Source of the DNA: Apteryx mantelli
Taxonomy: Eukaryota; Chordata; Aves; Apterygiformes; Apterygidae
Direction of reading: 5' to 3'
Length of the DNA stretch: 64,000 bases
Assembly: GCF_036417845.1 (NCBI RefSeq)
Contig: NC_090011.1
Span: forward strand, 1,240,001-1,304,000
A model generated the notes under the pieces. The model had not been told where the DNA came from. It saw nothing but the letters and a program-made list of their open reading frames with translations, and made no database searches. Below, in pieces: positions 1-11,219 of the stretch (positions within the stretch are counted from its first letter, which is position 1; each line of letters begins with the position of its first letter). Position numbers and translations under genes: made by a program.

Positions 1-395
1 GGTCTAGGCAGCAGGGCTTCACCCTCTCTTGACCTTCCCGTTAAGAGTGGCAGTCAGGGCCCTATCCAAGGTGTCCCTGAGGCTGTGGTCTGCTGGGTCA
101 GGAATATCTTGGGGCTTTCCCTGTGCCCTTTTGTGGAAGCCATCTGTCCTATATACGCTGCTCTGCTGGTGGTCCCTGCAGAGGAAGAGCACATCCTGCA
201 GAGCTGTCTCCTCCCTTTCCCACCTCAGTCATGCTTTGTCCCTACAGAGGAGCACAGAGCATATGGCAGGATGCCCTGCCCACTACCTCTCCTCTGCCCC
301 CTAAACATGAGCAGCATGCCCTCCAGTTTACTCACTGCCCGTCCCCACCTCTACCACTGGAAACTCCTGTCCCTCAGGCTTGCTCCCAGGGCACG
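1..395. repeat. Non-coding flank with a low-copy dispersed repeat
   Basis: No gene is supported here. Bases 80-190 match 14895-15000 closely by eye (shared landmarks: gtggaagccatctgtcc and ctgctctgctggtggtcc). Bases 55-90 match 34721-34757 (shared: ctatccaag, tgtccctgaggctgtgg). It is a repeated non-coding segment of unknown type, copied at least three times in the window. Confidence 0.5.
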
Positions 396-1098
396 TGTCA
401 TGTGAAGGGAGGGAAAGGGTATGATTAGGTGGAAAGGCCCTCCCTTATTTGGTAATCAACATTTGCCTGCCAGAGCCCTCCTGAAAAGGACTGTCACTGA
501 GTCAGTTTCGCAAAGTTGAACAAAACAAACAATTTATTAAAGGAACGGATCCAACAGGTTCAGGATTGCTGGTGATAAATGCACTTAGTGCAACAAATTC
601 TACTTTTCTAAGCTAAAACTGATAATTAAGCACTTTCCCAAATGGTATTTTTCCTGGGGTAACATCCAACGTTGTCGGAGGCACAAGCTTTACCAAAAAG
701 GCATCCCTGTTTTGGGGAGGAGAGAGTCCAAGAACTTCCACCCGTCCTTAAATTAGTGTTCGTGTCCTCAAAATGGAGGATTGTTTATGTGCTGAATTTA
801 TAATAAATTTATAAGGTGGAGCTGAGTCAAACACTGTGGGACGATTGGTCCTTGTCGAGCTCAGCAGAGGGAGTCATTGGGTGCCGGCCTTTTTTGCCCT
901 TAGTGACAAGACCAGGCTGCAAGACTCCCACCTCACCCCAGGCATCATTTTGGGTGGAGCAATGTCAAGTTTCGCGACCTCCGCCTCACCCTGGGCGTTG
1001 CCTCACTGGCATGGGCATCAGACCGCAAATCACCCTTTGCATCCACTACTTACCCCTGGCAGGGATGATCAGAGATGATCATAGACCATTATCCCACA
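396..1098 (-). repeat. Solo LTR, ENS-1/Soprano-like ERV family, minus strand
   Basis: The reverse complement aligns with the 3' half of the two LTRs of the ERV at 3318-11219: the gaaactgactcag block, the poly(A) signal (TTTATT on + at 533-538) and the gctctggcaggcaaa block are shared in order. A TATA-like TATAAA lies on the minus strand near 808-813. The element runs from tgtcatgtg to a terminal ccaca, giving TG...CA ends. The flanks gcacg (391-395) and gcagg (1099-1103) could be an imperfect 5-bp target duplication. No internal retroviral genes adjoin it, so it is a solo LTR. The upper boundary is less certain than the lower one. Confidence 0.65.
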
Positions 1099-1585
1099 GC
1101 AGGTGAAATTTCAGTGTCAACCTTGGTCTTTTTTTAAAGGCAACATGAATCTTGGAAGGAAAAGATTGCCACTTTGCGCACATGACTTCCTTCAGTGCTG
1201 CACCTTGGTCTCTCCCTAAGCCCACAAAAGTTTTCTTAGCTCTACTGCAAAGGAAACTCTTGGTGCTCAAACCTCTGGAAGAGCTAGGCTTTTAAGTGGC
1301 CTTTTCCCATCTTTCGTCCTTTCTCTCCTACAGCCTTTGTCTGTCATTTGGAGGCAGGAACCCCCCATGGAGTGGGAAGCAGAGGAGGTGGCACATGCCT
1401 ATGTCAGGGTTCCTGCTATCGACAGGCTTTCTGCCTCCTTTCCTGAGTCCAGTGGGTTACTCCCTGTAGGCCTGGGAAGGAGAGACCTCTGATTGTAAAA
1501 GGACACACCATCGCTTTGCCTTCTTTGGGGGAAGGAAGGGGAAGTAAGGCAGGATCCCACTGGCACACTACCTGGTATTGCAGAA
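1099..1585. other. Intergenic stretch, nothing recognised
   Basis: Between the solo LTR and the CR1 tail no open frame, RNA gene or repeat was recognised. Composition is ordinary. Confidence 0.4.
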
Positions 1586-3317
1586 GAATCACAGAATAAC
1601 AGTATGGTTGAGGTTGGAGGGGACCTCTGGAGATCATCTAGTCCAACCCCCCTGCTCAAGCAGGGTCACCTAGAGCACATTGCACAGGATTGTGTCCAGG
1701 CAGGTTTTGAATATCTCCAGAGAAGGAGACTCCACCACCTCTCTGGGCAACCTGTGCCAGTGCTCTGTCACCCTCACAGTGGAAAAGTATTTCCTCATGT
1801 TCAGATGGAAGTGTCTGTGTTTCAGTTTGTGCCCTTTGCCTCACGTCCTGTCGCTGGGCACCGCTCAAAAGAGTCTGGCCCTGTCCTCTTGACACCCTCC
1901 CTTCTGATATTTGTATACATTGATAAGATCCCCCCTATGTCTTCTCTTCTCTAGGCTAAACAGGCCCAGCTCTCTCAGTCATTCCTCATAAGAGAGATGC
2001 TCCAGTCCCCTCATCATCTTTGGAGCCCTTCGCTGGACTTGCTCCAGTAGTGCCACATCCCTCTTGTACTGGGGAGCCCAGAACTGGACACAGTACTCCA
2101 GATGTGGCCTCAGCAGGGCTGAGTAGAGGGGGAGGATCACCTCCTCGACCTGCTGGCAACACTCTTCCTGATGCACCCCAGGATACCATTGGCCTTCTTG
2201 GCCACAAGGGCACATTGCTGCCTCATGCTTAACTTGGTGTCCACCAGCACTCCCAGGTCCTTCTCTGCAGAGCTGCTTTCCAGCAGGTCAACCCCCAACC
2301 TGTACTGCTGCATGGGGTTATTCCTCCCTAGGTGCAGGACCCTGCACTTGCCTTTGTTGAACTTCAGGAGGTTCCTCTCCACCCACCTCTCCAGCCTGTC
2401 CAGGTCTCTCTGAATGGCAGCACAGCCCTCTGGTGTATCGGCCACTCCTCCCAGTTTTGTATCATCAGCAAACTGGCTGACGGTGCCCTCTGTTCCTTCA
2501 TCCAGGTCATTGGTGAAGAAATTGAAGAAGACTGGAGCCAGTACTGACCCCTGGGGGACACCGCTAGCTACAGGCCTCCAACTAGACTCTGCGCCGCTGA
2601 TCACAACCCTCTGAGCTCTGCCATTCAGCCAGTTCTCAATCCACCTCACTGTCCACTCATCCAGCCCACACTTCCTGAGCTTGTCTATGAGGATGTTATG
2701 GGAGACAGTGTCAAAAGCCTTGCTGAAGTCAAGTGATACAACATCCACTGCTCTCCCCTCATCTACCCAGCCAGTCATTCCATCATAGAAGGCTATCAGC
2801 TTCGTTAAGCAGGATTTCCCCTTCCCCTTGGTGAAGCCATGCTGACTACTGCTCATCACCTTCTTTTCCTCCACATGTTTGGAGATGGCCTCCAGGAAGT
2901 GCTGCTCCATCACCTTTCCAGGGATGGAGGGGAGGCTGACTGGCCTGTAGTTCCCTGGGTCCTCCTTCTTGCCCTTTTTGAAGGCTGGCGTGACATTGGC
3001 TTTCTTCCAGCGCTCAGGCACCTCTCCTGTTCTCCATGACCTTCCAAAGATGATGGAGAGTGGCCTAGCAAGAACATCCGCCAGTTCCCTCAGCACTCGT
3101 GGGTGCATCCCATCGGGGCCCATGGATTTGTGGGTGTCAAGTTTGCTTAAATGATCTCTAACCCACTCCTCCTCCACCAAGGGAAAGTCTTCCTTTCTCC
3201 AGACTTTCTCTCTTGCCTCCAGGGTCTGGGGTTCCTGAGGGCTGGCCTGAGCAGTAAAGACTGAAGCAAAGGCGGCATTCAGTAACTCTGCCTTCTCTGC
3301 ATCCTTCATCACCAGGG
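1586..3317 (-). mobile_element. CR1 LINE, 3' part (RT region and 3' end)
   Basis: This is the 3' half of a minus-strand CR1 whose 5' half resumes at 11220. The element's 3' end is at the left, with the CR1-type tail repeat seen as atcacagaat. Reading the minus strand, 3317 down to 2137 is open and codes a reverse transcriptase with a KAFDTVSH block, the VPQGSVL block and the FADD catalytic box. After a frameshift near 2140 the C-terminal region continues in other frames with stops, so ORF2 is dead. The break at 3317 is the ERV insertion; the left target-site copy is caggg at 3313-3317. Confidence 0.92.
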
Positions 3318-4126
3318 TGTGGAATCCGGAGAGAATTTGGTAGGAAAGATAAGGGGGGGGGGGGCACAAAGGAGAAACGGTATGTGGCAGACAAAGCATA
3401 CCACCCTTTTGCAACATTAGTAACAAGCTAGAAGGTGAAGAGCAGACAGCTTGTTCCAGCTGCATGGTGGAGGAGGTAGTGATATGGTGGAATCACAGTC
3501 CACCCCGACCCAAAGGGTTGCATACCAAAAAATAATTGCTGCTCATGGACTAAGTGTTGACCTATAGAACCCCAGCCTCATTATCCTTGATTACCATATT
3601 AAAAAACATGCCCTTTGCTGCAGAAAAATATGTAAATAAGGGGGGCATACCCCACAACAACTGCACAATCTAGCCAATGAAGTATGACTGCCACACAGCC
3701 ACATCCCACCTTCAGCAACTATAAAACAGAGGACAGCTCACTAAAGTTTTTGGAAGGGAAGAAAACTGAACCCCTGAACTGTTCACCAGAGATTGCTGAT
3801 GAGCGAGCCTCCTTCTCTCCTCCTCCTAACAGGGACACCTCTTTGGTAAGACTTGCGCCTCTGACAAACGTCAGACTTTACCAGGGGAAATACATTACTG
3901 AAAGCGCTTAATTGTTAGTTTGATCTCATAGAAAGAAAATTCGTAGCAGCAAGTGCATTTATCAATGGCAATTCCGAACCTGTTGTATCTGTAACTTTAA
4001 TAAATTCTTATTCCTTTTTACTTCATGAAACTGACTCAGGGAAAGTCCTCAAAAAAGGGGCTCTGGCAGGCAAACTTAAATTACAAAGATAAGGAAGGGC
4101 CTTCCTTCCCTCCATTTCACACGACA
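3318..4126 (+). repeat. 5' LTR of the ERV
   Basis: Starts TGTGG and ends ACA. It has CCAAT at 3674-3678, TATAAAA at 3720-3726 and AATAAA at 3999-4004, giving U3, R and U5 in order. Compared with the 3' LTR it lacks about 35 bases just inside the 5' end (between tgtg and ggaatc) but holds about 165 bases (roughly 3400-3565) that the 3' LTR lacks. The two LTRs are therefore structurally different as well as mutated. Confidence 0.9.
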
Positions 4127-4154
4127 GTAATTTGGCGTAGTCTGTAGGATTGCC
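4127..4154 (+). promoter_or_regulatory. Very short ERV leader / primer-binding region
   Basis: Only 28 bases separate the 5' LTR end from the first gag ATG at 4155. A primer-binding site would be expected here; tttggcgtagtctgtagg (4131-4148) is the only candidate and I could not match it to a particular tRNA. The leader is far shorter than the several hundred bases usual for gammaretroviruses, so packaging signals may lie inside gag or be lost. Confidence 0.4.
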
Positions 4155-5603
4155 ATGGTTAAACTGCTGCATAAATATAAGTGTGCACCATACCAAGCAG
4201 GGAAAGAATGGGCCCATAAATTTTGGAAAAATGAAGATAAAGTGGTAGAGCAGATAGAGCAATGTAGAAGCCAGCAAAAGATCAGGAAAGGTAAAGGAAA
4301 AGGAACTTTTTGTGCAGTATTGGAGGTTTGCTTATCTTGCGTGCAGAAAGAATATAGAGTCCCCTCCCCCCGAAAAAGTTGCAGACATAGAATATGCCGC
4401 TTAAGATCAGCTAACAAGGTGCTGGAAACTTCACTAGCCTTTGAAAAGGAGAATCAAGAAAAGCTGGGGACACAAGTAAACAGTCTCATGGTTGAAAACC
4501 AGGATTTAAAGACAGAAAATAGGGAGCTGAAGGTGCTGCTAGCTGCAGCAGAAAGGCGAGAGAAGCAGCTGCAGGCAAAATTAGACTTACTCCTAAACCA
4601 AATGCCATCCACAGTCTCGGCTCAGCAAATTCGTAAACTAGTATGCTGCGCTGACCCTGAGACCTGGGATGGGGATATCTGGTATGACAATGACGATAAT
4701 GACGATTTTCTGGAAAGCTCCGATTGCTATACTCCCACCCCAGAGCCTGTGCCGGTACGACCACTGATTAAAACTGAGGTTGCAGCTGAGGGAGAGGATA
4801 ACATTCGTACTACTGTACACTCAATCCCTTGGTCCCTGGCAGAATTGGCCAAGCTGCAAGAAAAGTACTCTAGACGGCTGGAAGAATCTGAGACCGAATA
4901 TGTATGGCGAGTCTCCCTCACGGGGGGAGATCATATCTTGCTGAGTGAAGGAGAGGCAGAGGGCTACTGGGGCCCCAGCATATTTCTAACCACCCCTCTG
5001 GGCGACCAGAATTATTCATTAACCGCCCGAGCTGCCTATTGGGCCGGTGGCATAGACCTGCAGGAGTGAGGAGACCCCCTTGTTATTAAGACTACAGGCT
5101 TCTCAGACCTTGCTGCGTCTGTGCAGAAGGCGGCCTGCATACAAGCAATGTATGAGAAGGAGGCATTAAGGAGATCCCCCATGCTAGCTCCAATCGATCC
5201 GGCAAGGTTAACCCCCCTTATTCGTGGTCTCCCTGATAATCCGAAAATGTATGTGGCCAATGCTCAGGATTGCATACAAACCACTCGTGCAATGAACGCT
5301 AGCGCAGCCGCCATGCAGCCCCCGCGAGATCAGGCTCATGTGACCACCTGGAATGAATTTGTGCAAGAAATAAATTATGGACACTGTATGGACTGGATTG
5401 GAACTAAGCCCAGAGGATCGACTGAACCTCGCAGGAAGGTCCGCCAGGTACAGGCTACCAATTTGCGGCCTGAACCCCACCCAAAATTTGACAAGGAGCA
5501 TAACGGCCTTTGGCATAGAGCACTGGCAATGGGAATACCGCAGCAGTTACTGCACGGCACCCCCATGGCCAAACTTTGGGCTCTGATACAATCTCTGAGC
5601 TGA
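4155..5603 (+). pseudogene. ERV gag, coiled-coil type, interrupted by an in-frame TGA
   Basis: The frame opens at an ATG at 4155 and reads 304 codons to a TGA at 5067-5069, then continues in the same frame to TGA at 5603. The N-terminal part is basic. Residues about 92-150 form a strong coiled coil (repeated leucine/glutamate heptads such as NQDLKTENRELK). An acidic stretch (DNDDNDD) follows, then a capsid-like region that carries on past the stop, with LIRGLPDN and SAAAMQ. No CCHC zinc knuckle was found near the C-terminus. Known ENS-1/ERNI proteins of chicken are likewise LTR-element gag-like coiled-coil proteins, which is the closest family I can suggest. The first 304 codons alone could still make a stable coiled-coil fragment. 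Confidence 0.75.
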
Positions 5604-5743
5604 AGGATTGATGCTGGGGGGGGGGGGGGGGCTGCCCATGAGGCACGACTCGGCCCCTGGCAGATCCAAGCCCTCAGCCTCGCAACGGGACTTGACTGAC
5701 TTAAAGATGCCCCGTCAAAAAACTTGCATCCCCAGGGAGGGCA
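5604..5743 (+). other. gag-pol junction with a long G tract
   Basis: A run of about 18 G lies near 5614-5631, between the end of the gag frame (frame of 4155) and the opening of the pol frame at 5705. Gag and pol are in different frames. The homopolymer is a likely slippage site, either a decayed frameshift signal or simply an expansion; there is no way to tell which from the sequence. Confidence 0.45.
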
Positions 5744-7936
5744 GTGAGCCACCCTGCCTGGCGGGTGCTAGCTGTACAGTGGCTCCCTGCTAAACACCAT
5801 GAACCCATCGTTGCCATTCCCCTAGGGCCTAGGAAAATTTTTGTGAACTTCCTCATTGATACAGGGACACAGATGTCTGTAATCACCAAAGAGATGGCAG
5901 GACACCTACATCTTAAATGTGGTCGCCATAAAATGAAATTTACCAGTATGGATGGGAATATAAGAGAGTGTCCTACAGCAAAGATTACTTTGTGGCTCGG
6001 TGAGCAGAGATTAACCCATGCCGAGGTACTGGTTGGTGCTGCTAACATTAACATTTTAGGATATGATTTGTTGTACAGCAGGACTTGGAAACTCCCTGAT
6101 GGGTCAGTCTGGAGTTTTGCTGTGCGGGGAGGACACAGGGTAGCACAGCTTGATAACAGCAACCAGCCTAAGGCCATAAATCTATTGGACACATCCATAT
6201 CCTTACCCCCCCCCCCCTCAGGAATCACCAGTGTAAGACAATACCCCCTTCCTGCAGCAGCACCGGTGGGAATTGATGGGGTGGTAACAGATTTAGAAAG
6301 CAGGGGTATTATCATTCGCACGCACTCCCCTTACAATTCCCCTGTCTGGCCGGTAAGGAAGCCAAACAGGCAGTGGCGGCTCACAATTGACTATAGGCGA
6401 TTAAATGCTAAAACTGCACCTTTAACTGCTGCTGTACCAAATATCGCGGAACTGGTAACCCAGATACAAGGAGCCTCCCATTCATGGATGGGAGCCCTAG
6501 ATATAAAGGATATGTTTCTCATGATCCCACTTCAGGAGCAGGACAAGACCCAGTTTGCCGTCACCTGGAAAGGAGTGCAGTATACATTTAACCCACTACC
6601 CCAGGGGTATAAGCACTCTCCCACCATTTCCCACAATGCCCTGGCAAAGGCCCTAACTGACATTCCCATCCCCAAAGGAATCACCATATACCAATACATT
6701 GATGACATACTGATGGGGGGGGGGGGGGAAGAGCCCACTAAGGTGAAGCAGACAGTGACGAATGTGAAAGATAGGTTGGAGACTTTAGGACTGGACATTC
6801 CCCCATCCAAGTGCCAGGGGCCTGCACAGGAGGTTAAATTCTTAGGAGTTTGGTGGATTAAGGGAGCCACCTCTGTTCCCCCAGATACCTTGGAGAAAAT
6901 AGAACGGGGACAGAACCCATCTAATGTAAAAGAACTACAGCAGGTTTGGGGAATTATCAGCTACTGGTGCAAACATATCCCAGGTTTCTCTATCGTTGCC
7001 CATCTTTTGTATAACCCAATTAAAAAAAGGAAACTCTGGGAATGGATGGAACAACACACAAATGCCCTAAACTTATTGACAAGAGAGTTGAGGCTGTTCC
7101 AACAGCTAGGTCCTATACACCCAACTGACCCTATTCATGTGGAATGGGGGTTCAGCGAACATGGTTCCTACTGTAACCTATGGCAAAGAGCACCTGAAGG
7201 TCCAGAGAGACCACTGGAGCTTAGTTCCCACTCTTTCAATGACACTGAAATGAGATACTCGGACTTCGAGAAAGGCTTATTGTCACTGGTACGAGCAATA
7301 AGACAAGTAGAGCAAATAAGGAGAGAACAAAGTGTGATCATCCGGGGACCTTTCCATCTCCTAGATGTCGTTCACAAGGGTATGGAACCACCTGCGGGCA
7401 TTGCTCAGAAGCCTACAGTCCGTAAGTGGTATGCCTACCTAGAAGGTATCAACGAAATTATGCCCATCACAGAAAGCAACATCAAGGTATCTAAATTGAA
7501 AAGAGATATAGACAGCACCCTATTATTCCAAATCCCACCAACCACAAGTTCCCCGATCCAGGAGGCACCGCCCCTGCGAGAGGACAGTAGTCTGAAGGGA
7601 GTGTGGTTCACCAACGCATCAACCTACAGACAAGATAATGAATGGAGGTATAAGGCTGTGGCACTGGAAGTGGCCACAGGGGAAAGGTTAAGTGAAATAG
7701 GCAAGGGAAGCGCACAAGTAGGAGAGCTTAGAGCCGTCCTACTAGCCACGCAGCAGGGTGCCAGCTACATCTATACCGATTCATATGCCGTTTTTAAGGG
7801 AGCCGCAGAGTGGATAGGCCACTGGGCAGCCAATGACTGGCAGGTAAACAGAACCCCAGTCTGGCAAACTGACAGTTGGAAGCAATTATTAGAGATAGGG
7901 AAGCAAAGGCCATTGTACCTAGGCTGGGTAAAATGA
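5705..7936 (+). pseudogene. ERV pro-pol: protease, reverse transcriptase, RNase H
   Basis: The frame is open from 5705 to a TGA at 7934-7936; there is no ATG at its head, as expected for a gag-pol product. Counting from the GTG at 5744, the aspartic protease motif DTG is at residues 39-41. RT begins near residue 180, with LDIKD (first catalytic Asp at 253), LPQGY at 285-289 and the YIDD box at 318-321 (two further catalytic Asp). The RNase H domain is near 615-725. Its first catalytic position reads FTNAS (Asn624) where FTDAS is usual, so RNase H is probably inactive. The stop at 7934 cuts the frame just before integrase. A G run (6715-6728) sits inside the RT right after YIDD without breaking the frame. 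Confidence 0.85.
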
Positions 7937-8620
7937 CGCAACAAATCAACTTCTATCCTTGCCCAGTTCAATCAGCAAGTAGATAGCCTTACCCAACTAC
8001 AACAAATCGATGTCATGAACGATGGCCAGGAGTGGGAACGCTTGCTGGAGTGGTTGCACGTAAAACGTGGCCACACTGGACAAACTGATCTGTATATGGA
8101 AGGGATGGCCCAGGGATGGCCCGTATCAGTAAAACTGTGTGAACAGATTGTAACTGCCAGTTCACAATGCCATTTTTGACTCAACAAGGACCACCTGAAC
8201 AAAGCACCTCCCCTGCATATTTGAGACAGGAAAACGTTGTTGCAAACCTGGCAAACTGATTACATAGGCCCGCTATGACTCTCAGGGGGCAAGAGGTATG
8301 TACTGGTGGGGGTAGAGGTCATTTCAGGAACTACCATGGCTACAGCTGTTGCAACGGCCACTGGGGAAAATACAGTCCTTAGCTTAAAGAAATGGTTTAG
8401 TGTATTCCCCTGCCCGAGGAGATTCAAAGTGACAATGGGTCACATTTTTCAGCTATGGTAGTACAGAATACTTCTATGCAGGACAGCCTGTGCTGATCAA
8501 AATGCCCCAAATTGGAACTGTGGCAATGGTACTAACAACCCCAAAAAACCTTTATGCATGGGAAGCAAAAGACAGTTCTGGAAAAAAACATTGGATTAGT
8601 ACTAGATGGATGGTACCTAC
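7937..8620 (+). pseudogene. ERV integrase remnant, deleted and frameshifted
   Basis: Downstream of the pol stop the same frame continues with an integrase N-terminal zinc-binding-like stretch (HVKRGH near 8054-8071), broken by TGA at 8177-8179 and more stops. The first catalytic-core block (WQTDYIGPL) is at about 8249-8275 and is itself cut by a stop. The second (QSDNGSHF) is at about 8424-8447 in another frame. The stretch to the catalytic Glu is missing, and a C-terminal-domain-like segment (GQPVLIKM) starts within a few tens of bases, so an internal deletion removed the end of the core. Integrase is dead. Confidence 0.7.
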
Positions 8621-8823
8621 CTTCTAACATAAATTTCACCGGTTGGACAACAACCAAGCATCTTTTCTTTATGTCTCCACAGGTATTCCACATGCTGGAA
8701 AATTGCACCTGGGATCAACGACTCCCGTACACTGACTTGGAGTGTCCCCAAGGATTACTAATTGTTTGTTGCTGGGTAACTGTATTTTTAACACTTATGA
8801 TTGTCTGCAGGCCAAAATTGTAA
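8554..8823 (+). other. Open frame across the integrase-env junction
   Basis: An ATG at 8554 opens 89 codons that overlap the integrase tail in another frame. It includes a hydrophobic stretch near the C-terminus (LIVCCWVTVFLTLMIV). It could be a remnant of the 5' env region or chance. I do not recognise it as a specific protein. Confidence 0.25.
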
Positions 8824-8865
8824 TGAAAGCCTCGCTTGCACTATCACTTGTAACAAACTGCCAAC

Positions 8866-10544
8866 ATGAACCTAATGTCATACATAGGCCACGCTGGAAA
8901 AATATGCTTGAGCTTAACGTGCATATGCTTAATAGGTATAATGATAATTGCATGTATAAACCAAGAGAATAATTGGCACAACAGTATGAGAACTTGTCGT
9001 GGTCAGTTCCCTCATGATTTAAATGATAATCTGATCTTAGACTTGATAAGGGGCTTTGCAGCAATGTGAGTCCAGCATCACTGCTTGCCTGCCCCTTCCC
9101 AAATCAGTTGAGGATCCCCTGCCCATGGGAATAATTCCAACAGATTTGGAAACCAGTCTATTACATCTCTGGAATCAAAGTGGACCCACACCATTTGTAA
9201 ATCCGCATGCCCCACATCAGGCACCACTATCTGAAATGCCAACTGGGGCTTTCAATTTCTCAACAATTTCCAAAACTGACTGCACCCTTAGTTGGAACTA
9301 CACAGAGGAGTCTAATGGCCCAATGATCTGGAACCTGTGCAGTTGGACTACATGCTGTAACTCATTGCCCTGGGGTGCTTTAAATTCATGGTCTTGAGGA
9401 CATGCAGCCAACATCCTGCAATATACAATGCTACACTGGCTGCAAGTTGTCCCTATAGTTGCTCTTGGTATGACCCTGATAGGGGCTTCATACCCTTTGA
9501 GCATGGGTCCCCTTTTATTCCCGCATCAAATGGGTCAGCACTGTGGTCTTGCCGAACAGTGATAAATTGCTCCAACTGGGAACAATACAAGTGGCAAAGT
9601 ATTACTGGTTGGTTTACACGACCCTAAAAATGGGCTGCCTGTGCCGAAACCACAGTGTGTCCTATGCATGCGTAGGATCAGAATTTGCACCCTGCAATGA
9701 CTGCCGCATCGCTTCCAGTGATGCGCCAGCAGGCCTAATTTGGGCCTGTAGTGATGGTCACATGTATACTACCTTATCTGCTAGACTGCCTAACCCCCAA
9801 TGTACACTAGGTGTCCCCACTTTGTGCCCTGTATGGAAGAGGACCCCAGTCCAGCCCCACTGGTTTGCTCGCACAAAAAGGGAGCTGGGAGGTAAGGTTG
9901 AGGGGTGGCAGGACCCGGGAGCAGCCGTCCAAATAGCATGGGGAACGGAAGGATTTGGGGGATTTGGGTCCGCTACCGTACAAACGTGGTTGTGGATACG
10001 TAAATTAGCTTACCAAGCAGAAGATTTAACCAACGCCATGCGAGACAGCTTGTCCTTGATCAACACACAATTGCAAGCTACGACTAAGATGGCTCTCCAG
10101 AATCGCATGGCACTGGACCTGATGTTATTACACCAAAATGGATTGTGTGGCTACCTCAACCTCTCGAGCATGGACTGCTGTGTATACATCCCAAACGTCA
10201 CACAGGACCTCAACACCCAATTAGAAACCATACGACAGGTGGCCAAGGATATTCGCAAGCTCCAAGAGTCAATGAACAACAGCTGGCGGTCAAAATTGTT
10301 CGGCTGGTTTGGACTCAGTATCACCGGATGGATCCGAAGCTTGTTACAAACTGGGGTTATCATTGTCATTGTGATACTATTGCTATGCATCACTGTTAGC
10401 TGCCTAAAAACTTTCATAAGCCACGCTCTAGAGTTGCGTCTGCTCACCACTTCCTACACCCTGTTAGTGGAAGTCAGTCCAGAAACATGCACATCACCCT
10501 TCCAACATGTTATTGATACACCTGTGACTGAGAGGGGGATGTGA
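8866..10544 (+). pseudogene. ERV env, SU and TM, in at least four frame segments
   Basis: An ATG at 8866 starts a frame with an early hydrophobic leader-like segment (CLSLTCICLIGIMIIAC). It stops at 9069. SU-like sequence with many cysteines and N-glycosylation sequons continues in shifted frames at 9056-9397, 9388-9627 and 9543-10544, so there are at least three frameshifts. The furin-type site RTKR is at 9870-9881. TM then carries a glycine-rich fusion-peptide-like region, a heptad region, an immunosuppressive-domain-like stretch starting LQNRMALD, and a membrane anchor near 10350-10415. The cysteine motif after that stretch has nine residues between the first Cys and the CC pair; CX6CC is the usual gamma form. 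The last frame ends 5 bases inside the 3' LTR. Confidence 0.78.
10531..10539 (+). promoter_or_regulatory. ERV polypurine tract
   Basis: The purine run agaggggga lies immediately 5' of the 3' LTR (TGTGAAAG at 10540). This is the expected plus-strand primer site and fixes the LTR start. Confidence 0.75.
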
Positions 10545-11219
10545 AAGTGGCAGCAGCCACGGGGTGGATAATGCGGAATCAGGAGAGAATTCCAGAGAAG
10601 AGATAAGGGGGGCACAAAGGAGAAATGGTACGTGGCAGACAAAGCACCTATAGTACCACAGCCTCATTATCCTTGATTACCATGTTAAAAAAAAATGCCC
10701 TTTGCTGCAGAACGATATGTAAATAAGGGGGGCATACCCCACAACAACCGCGCAAATGGCAATCTAGCCAATGAAGTATGACTGCCACACAGCCACATCC
10801 CACCTTCAGCAACTATAAAACAGAGGACAGCTCACTAAAGTTTTTGAAAGGGAAGAAAACTGAACCCCTGAACTGTTCGCCAGAGACTGCTGATCAGTGC
10901 GCCTCCTTCTCCCCTCCCCCAAACAGGGACACCTCTTTGGTTAGACTTGCGCCTCTGACAAATGTCGGATGTTACCCAGGGAAATATATTATTGAAAGCG
11001 CTTAGTTGTTAGCTTGAGCTCAAAGAAAGAAAATTTGTAGCAGCAAGTGCATTTATCAACAGCAATTCTGAACCTGTTGTATCTGTCGCTTCAGTAAATT
11101 CTTTTTCTTTTCTACTTTGTGAAACTGACTCAGGGAAAGTCCTCAAAGAAGGGGCTCTGTCAGGCAAACATAAATTACAAAGATAAGGAAGGGCCTTCCT
11201 CCCCTCCTTTCATGCAGCA
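10540..11219 (+). repeat. 3' LTR of the ERV
   Basis: Starts TGTGAAAG and ends GCA. CCAAT is at 10768-10772 and TATAAAA at 10814-10820. The poly(A) signal position reads AGTAAA where the 5' LTR has AATAAA. It is about 130 bases shorter than the 5' LTR because of an internal deletion near 10643. The right target-site copy caggg follows at 11220-11224. Confidence 0.9.

Larger units (their letters stand above)
3318..11219 (+). mobile_element. Endogenous retrovirus, gamma-like, complete with two LTRs, defective
   Basis: The provirus is 7,902 bp in the order LTR, gag, pro-pol, env, LTR. It is flanked by a perfect 5-bp duplication (caggg at 3313-3317 and 11220-11224) within CR1 sequence, so insertion boundaries are exact. 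The RT (YIDD box) and the TM subunit layout are of class I (gamma/epsilon) type. The gag product with its N-terminal coiled coil, and the LTR type, suggest the avian ENS-1/ERNI (Soprano) group; that assignment is from general resemblance only. Every gene carries lesions: a stop in gag, a changed RNase H residue, a deleted integrase core and frameshifts in env. The LTRs differ at about 40 positions over about 560 aligned bases by eye, so it is not recent. Confidence 0.93.
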
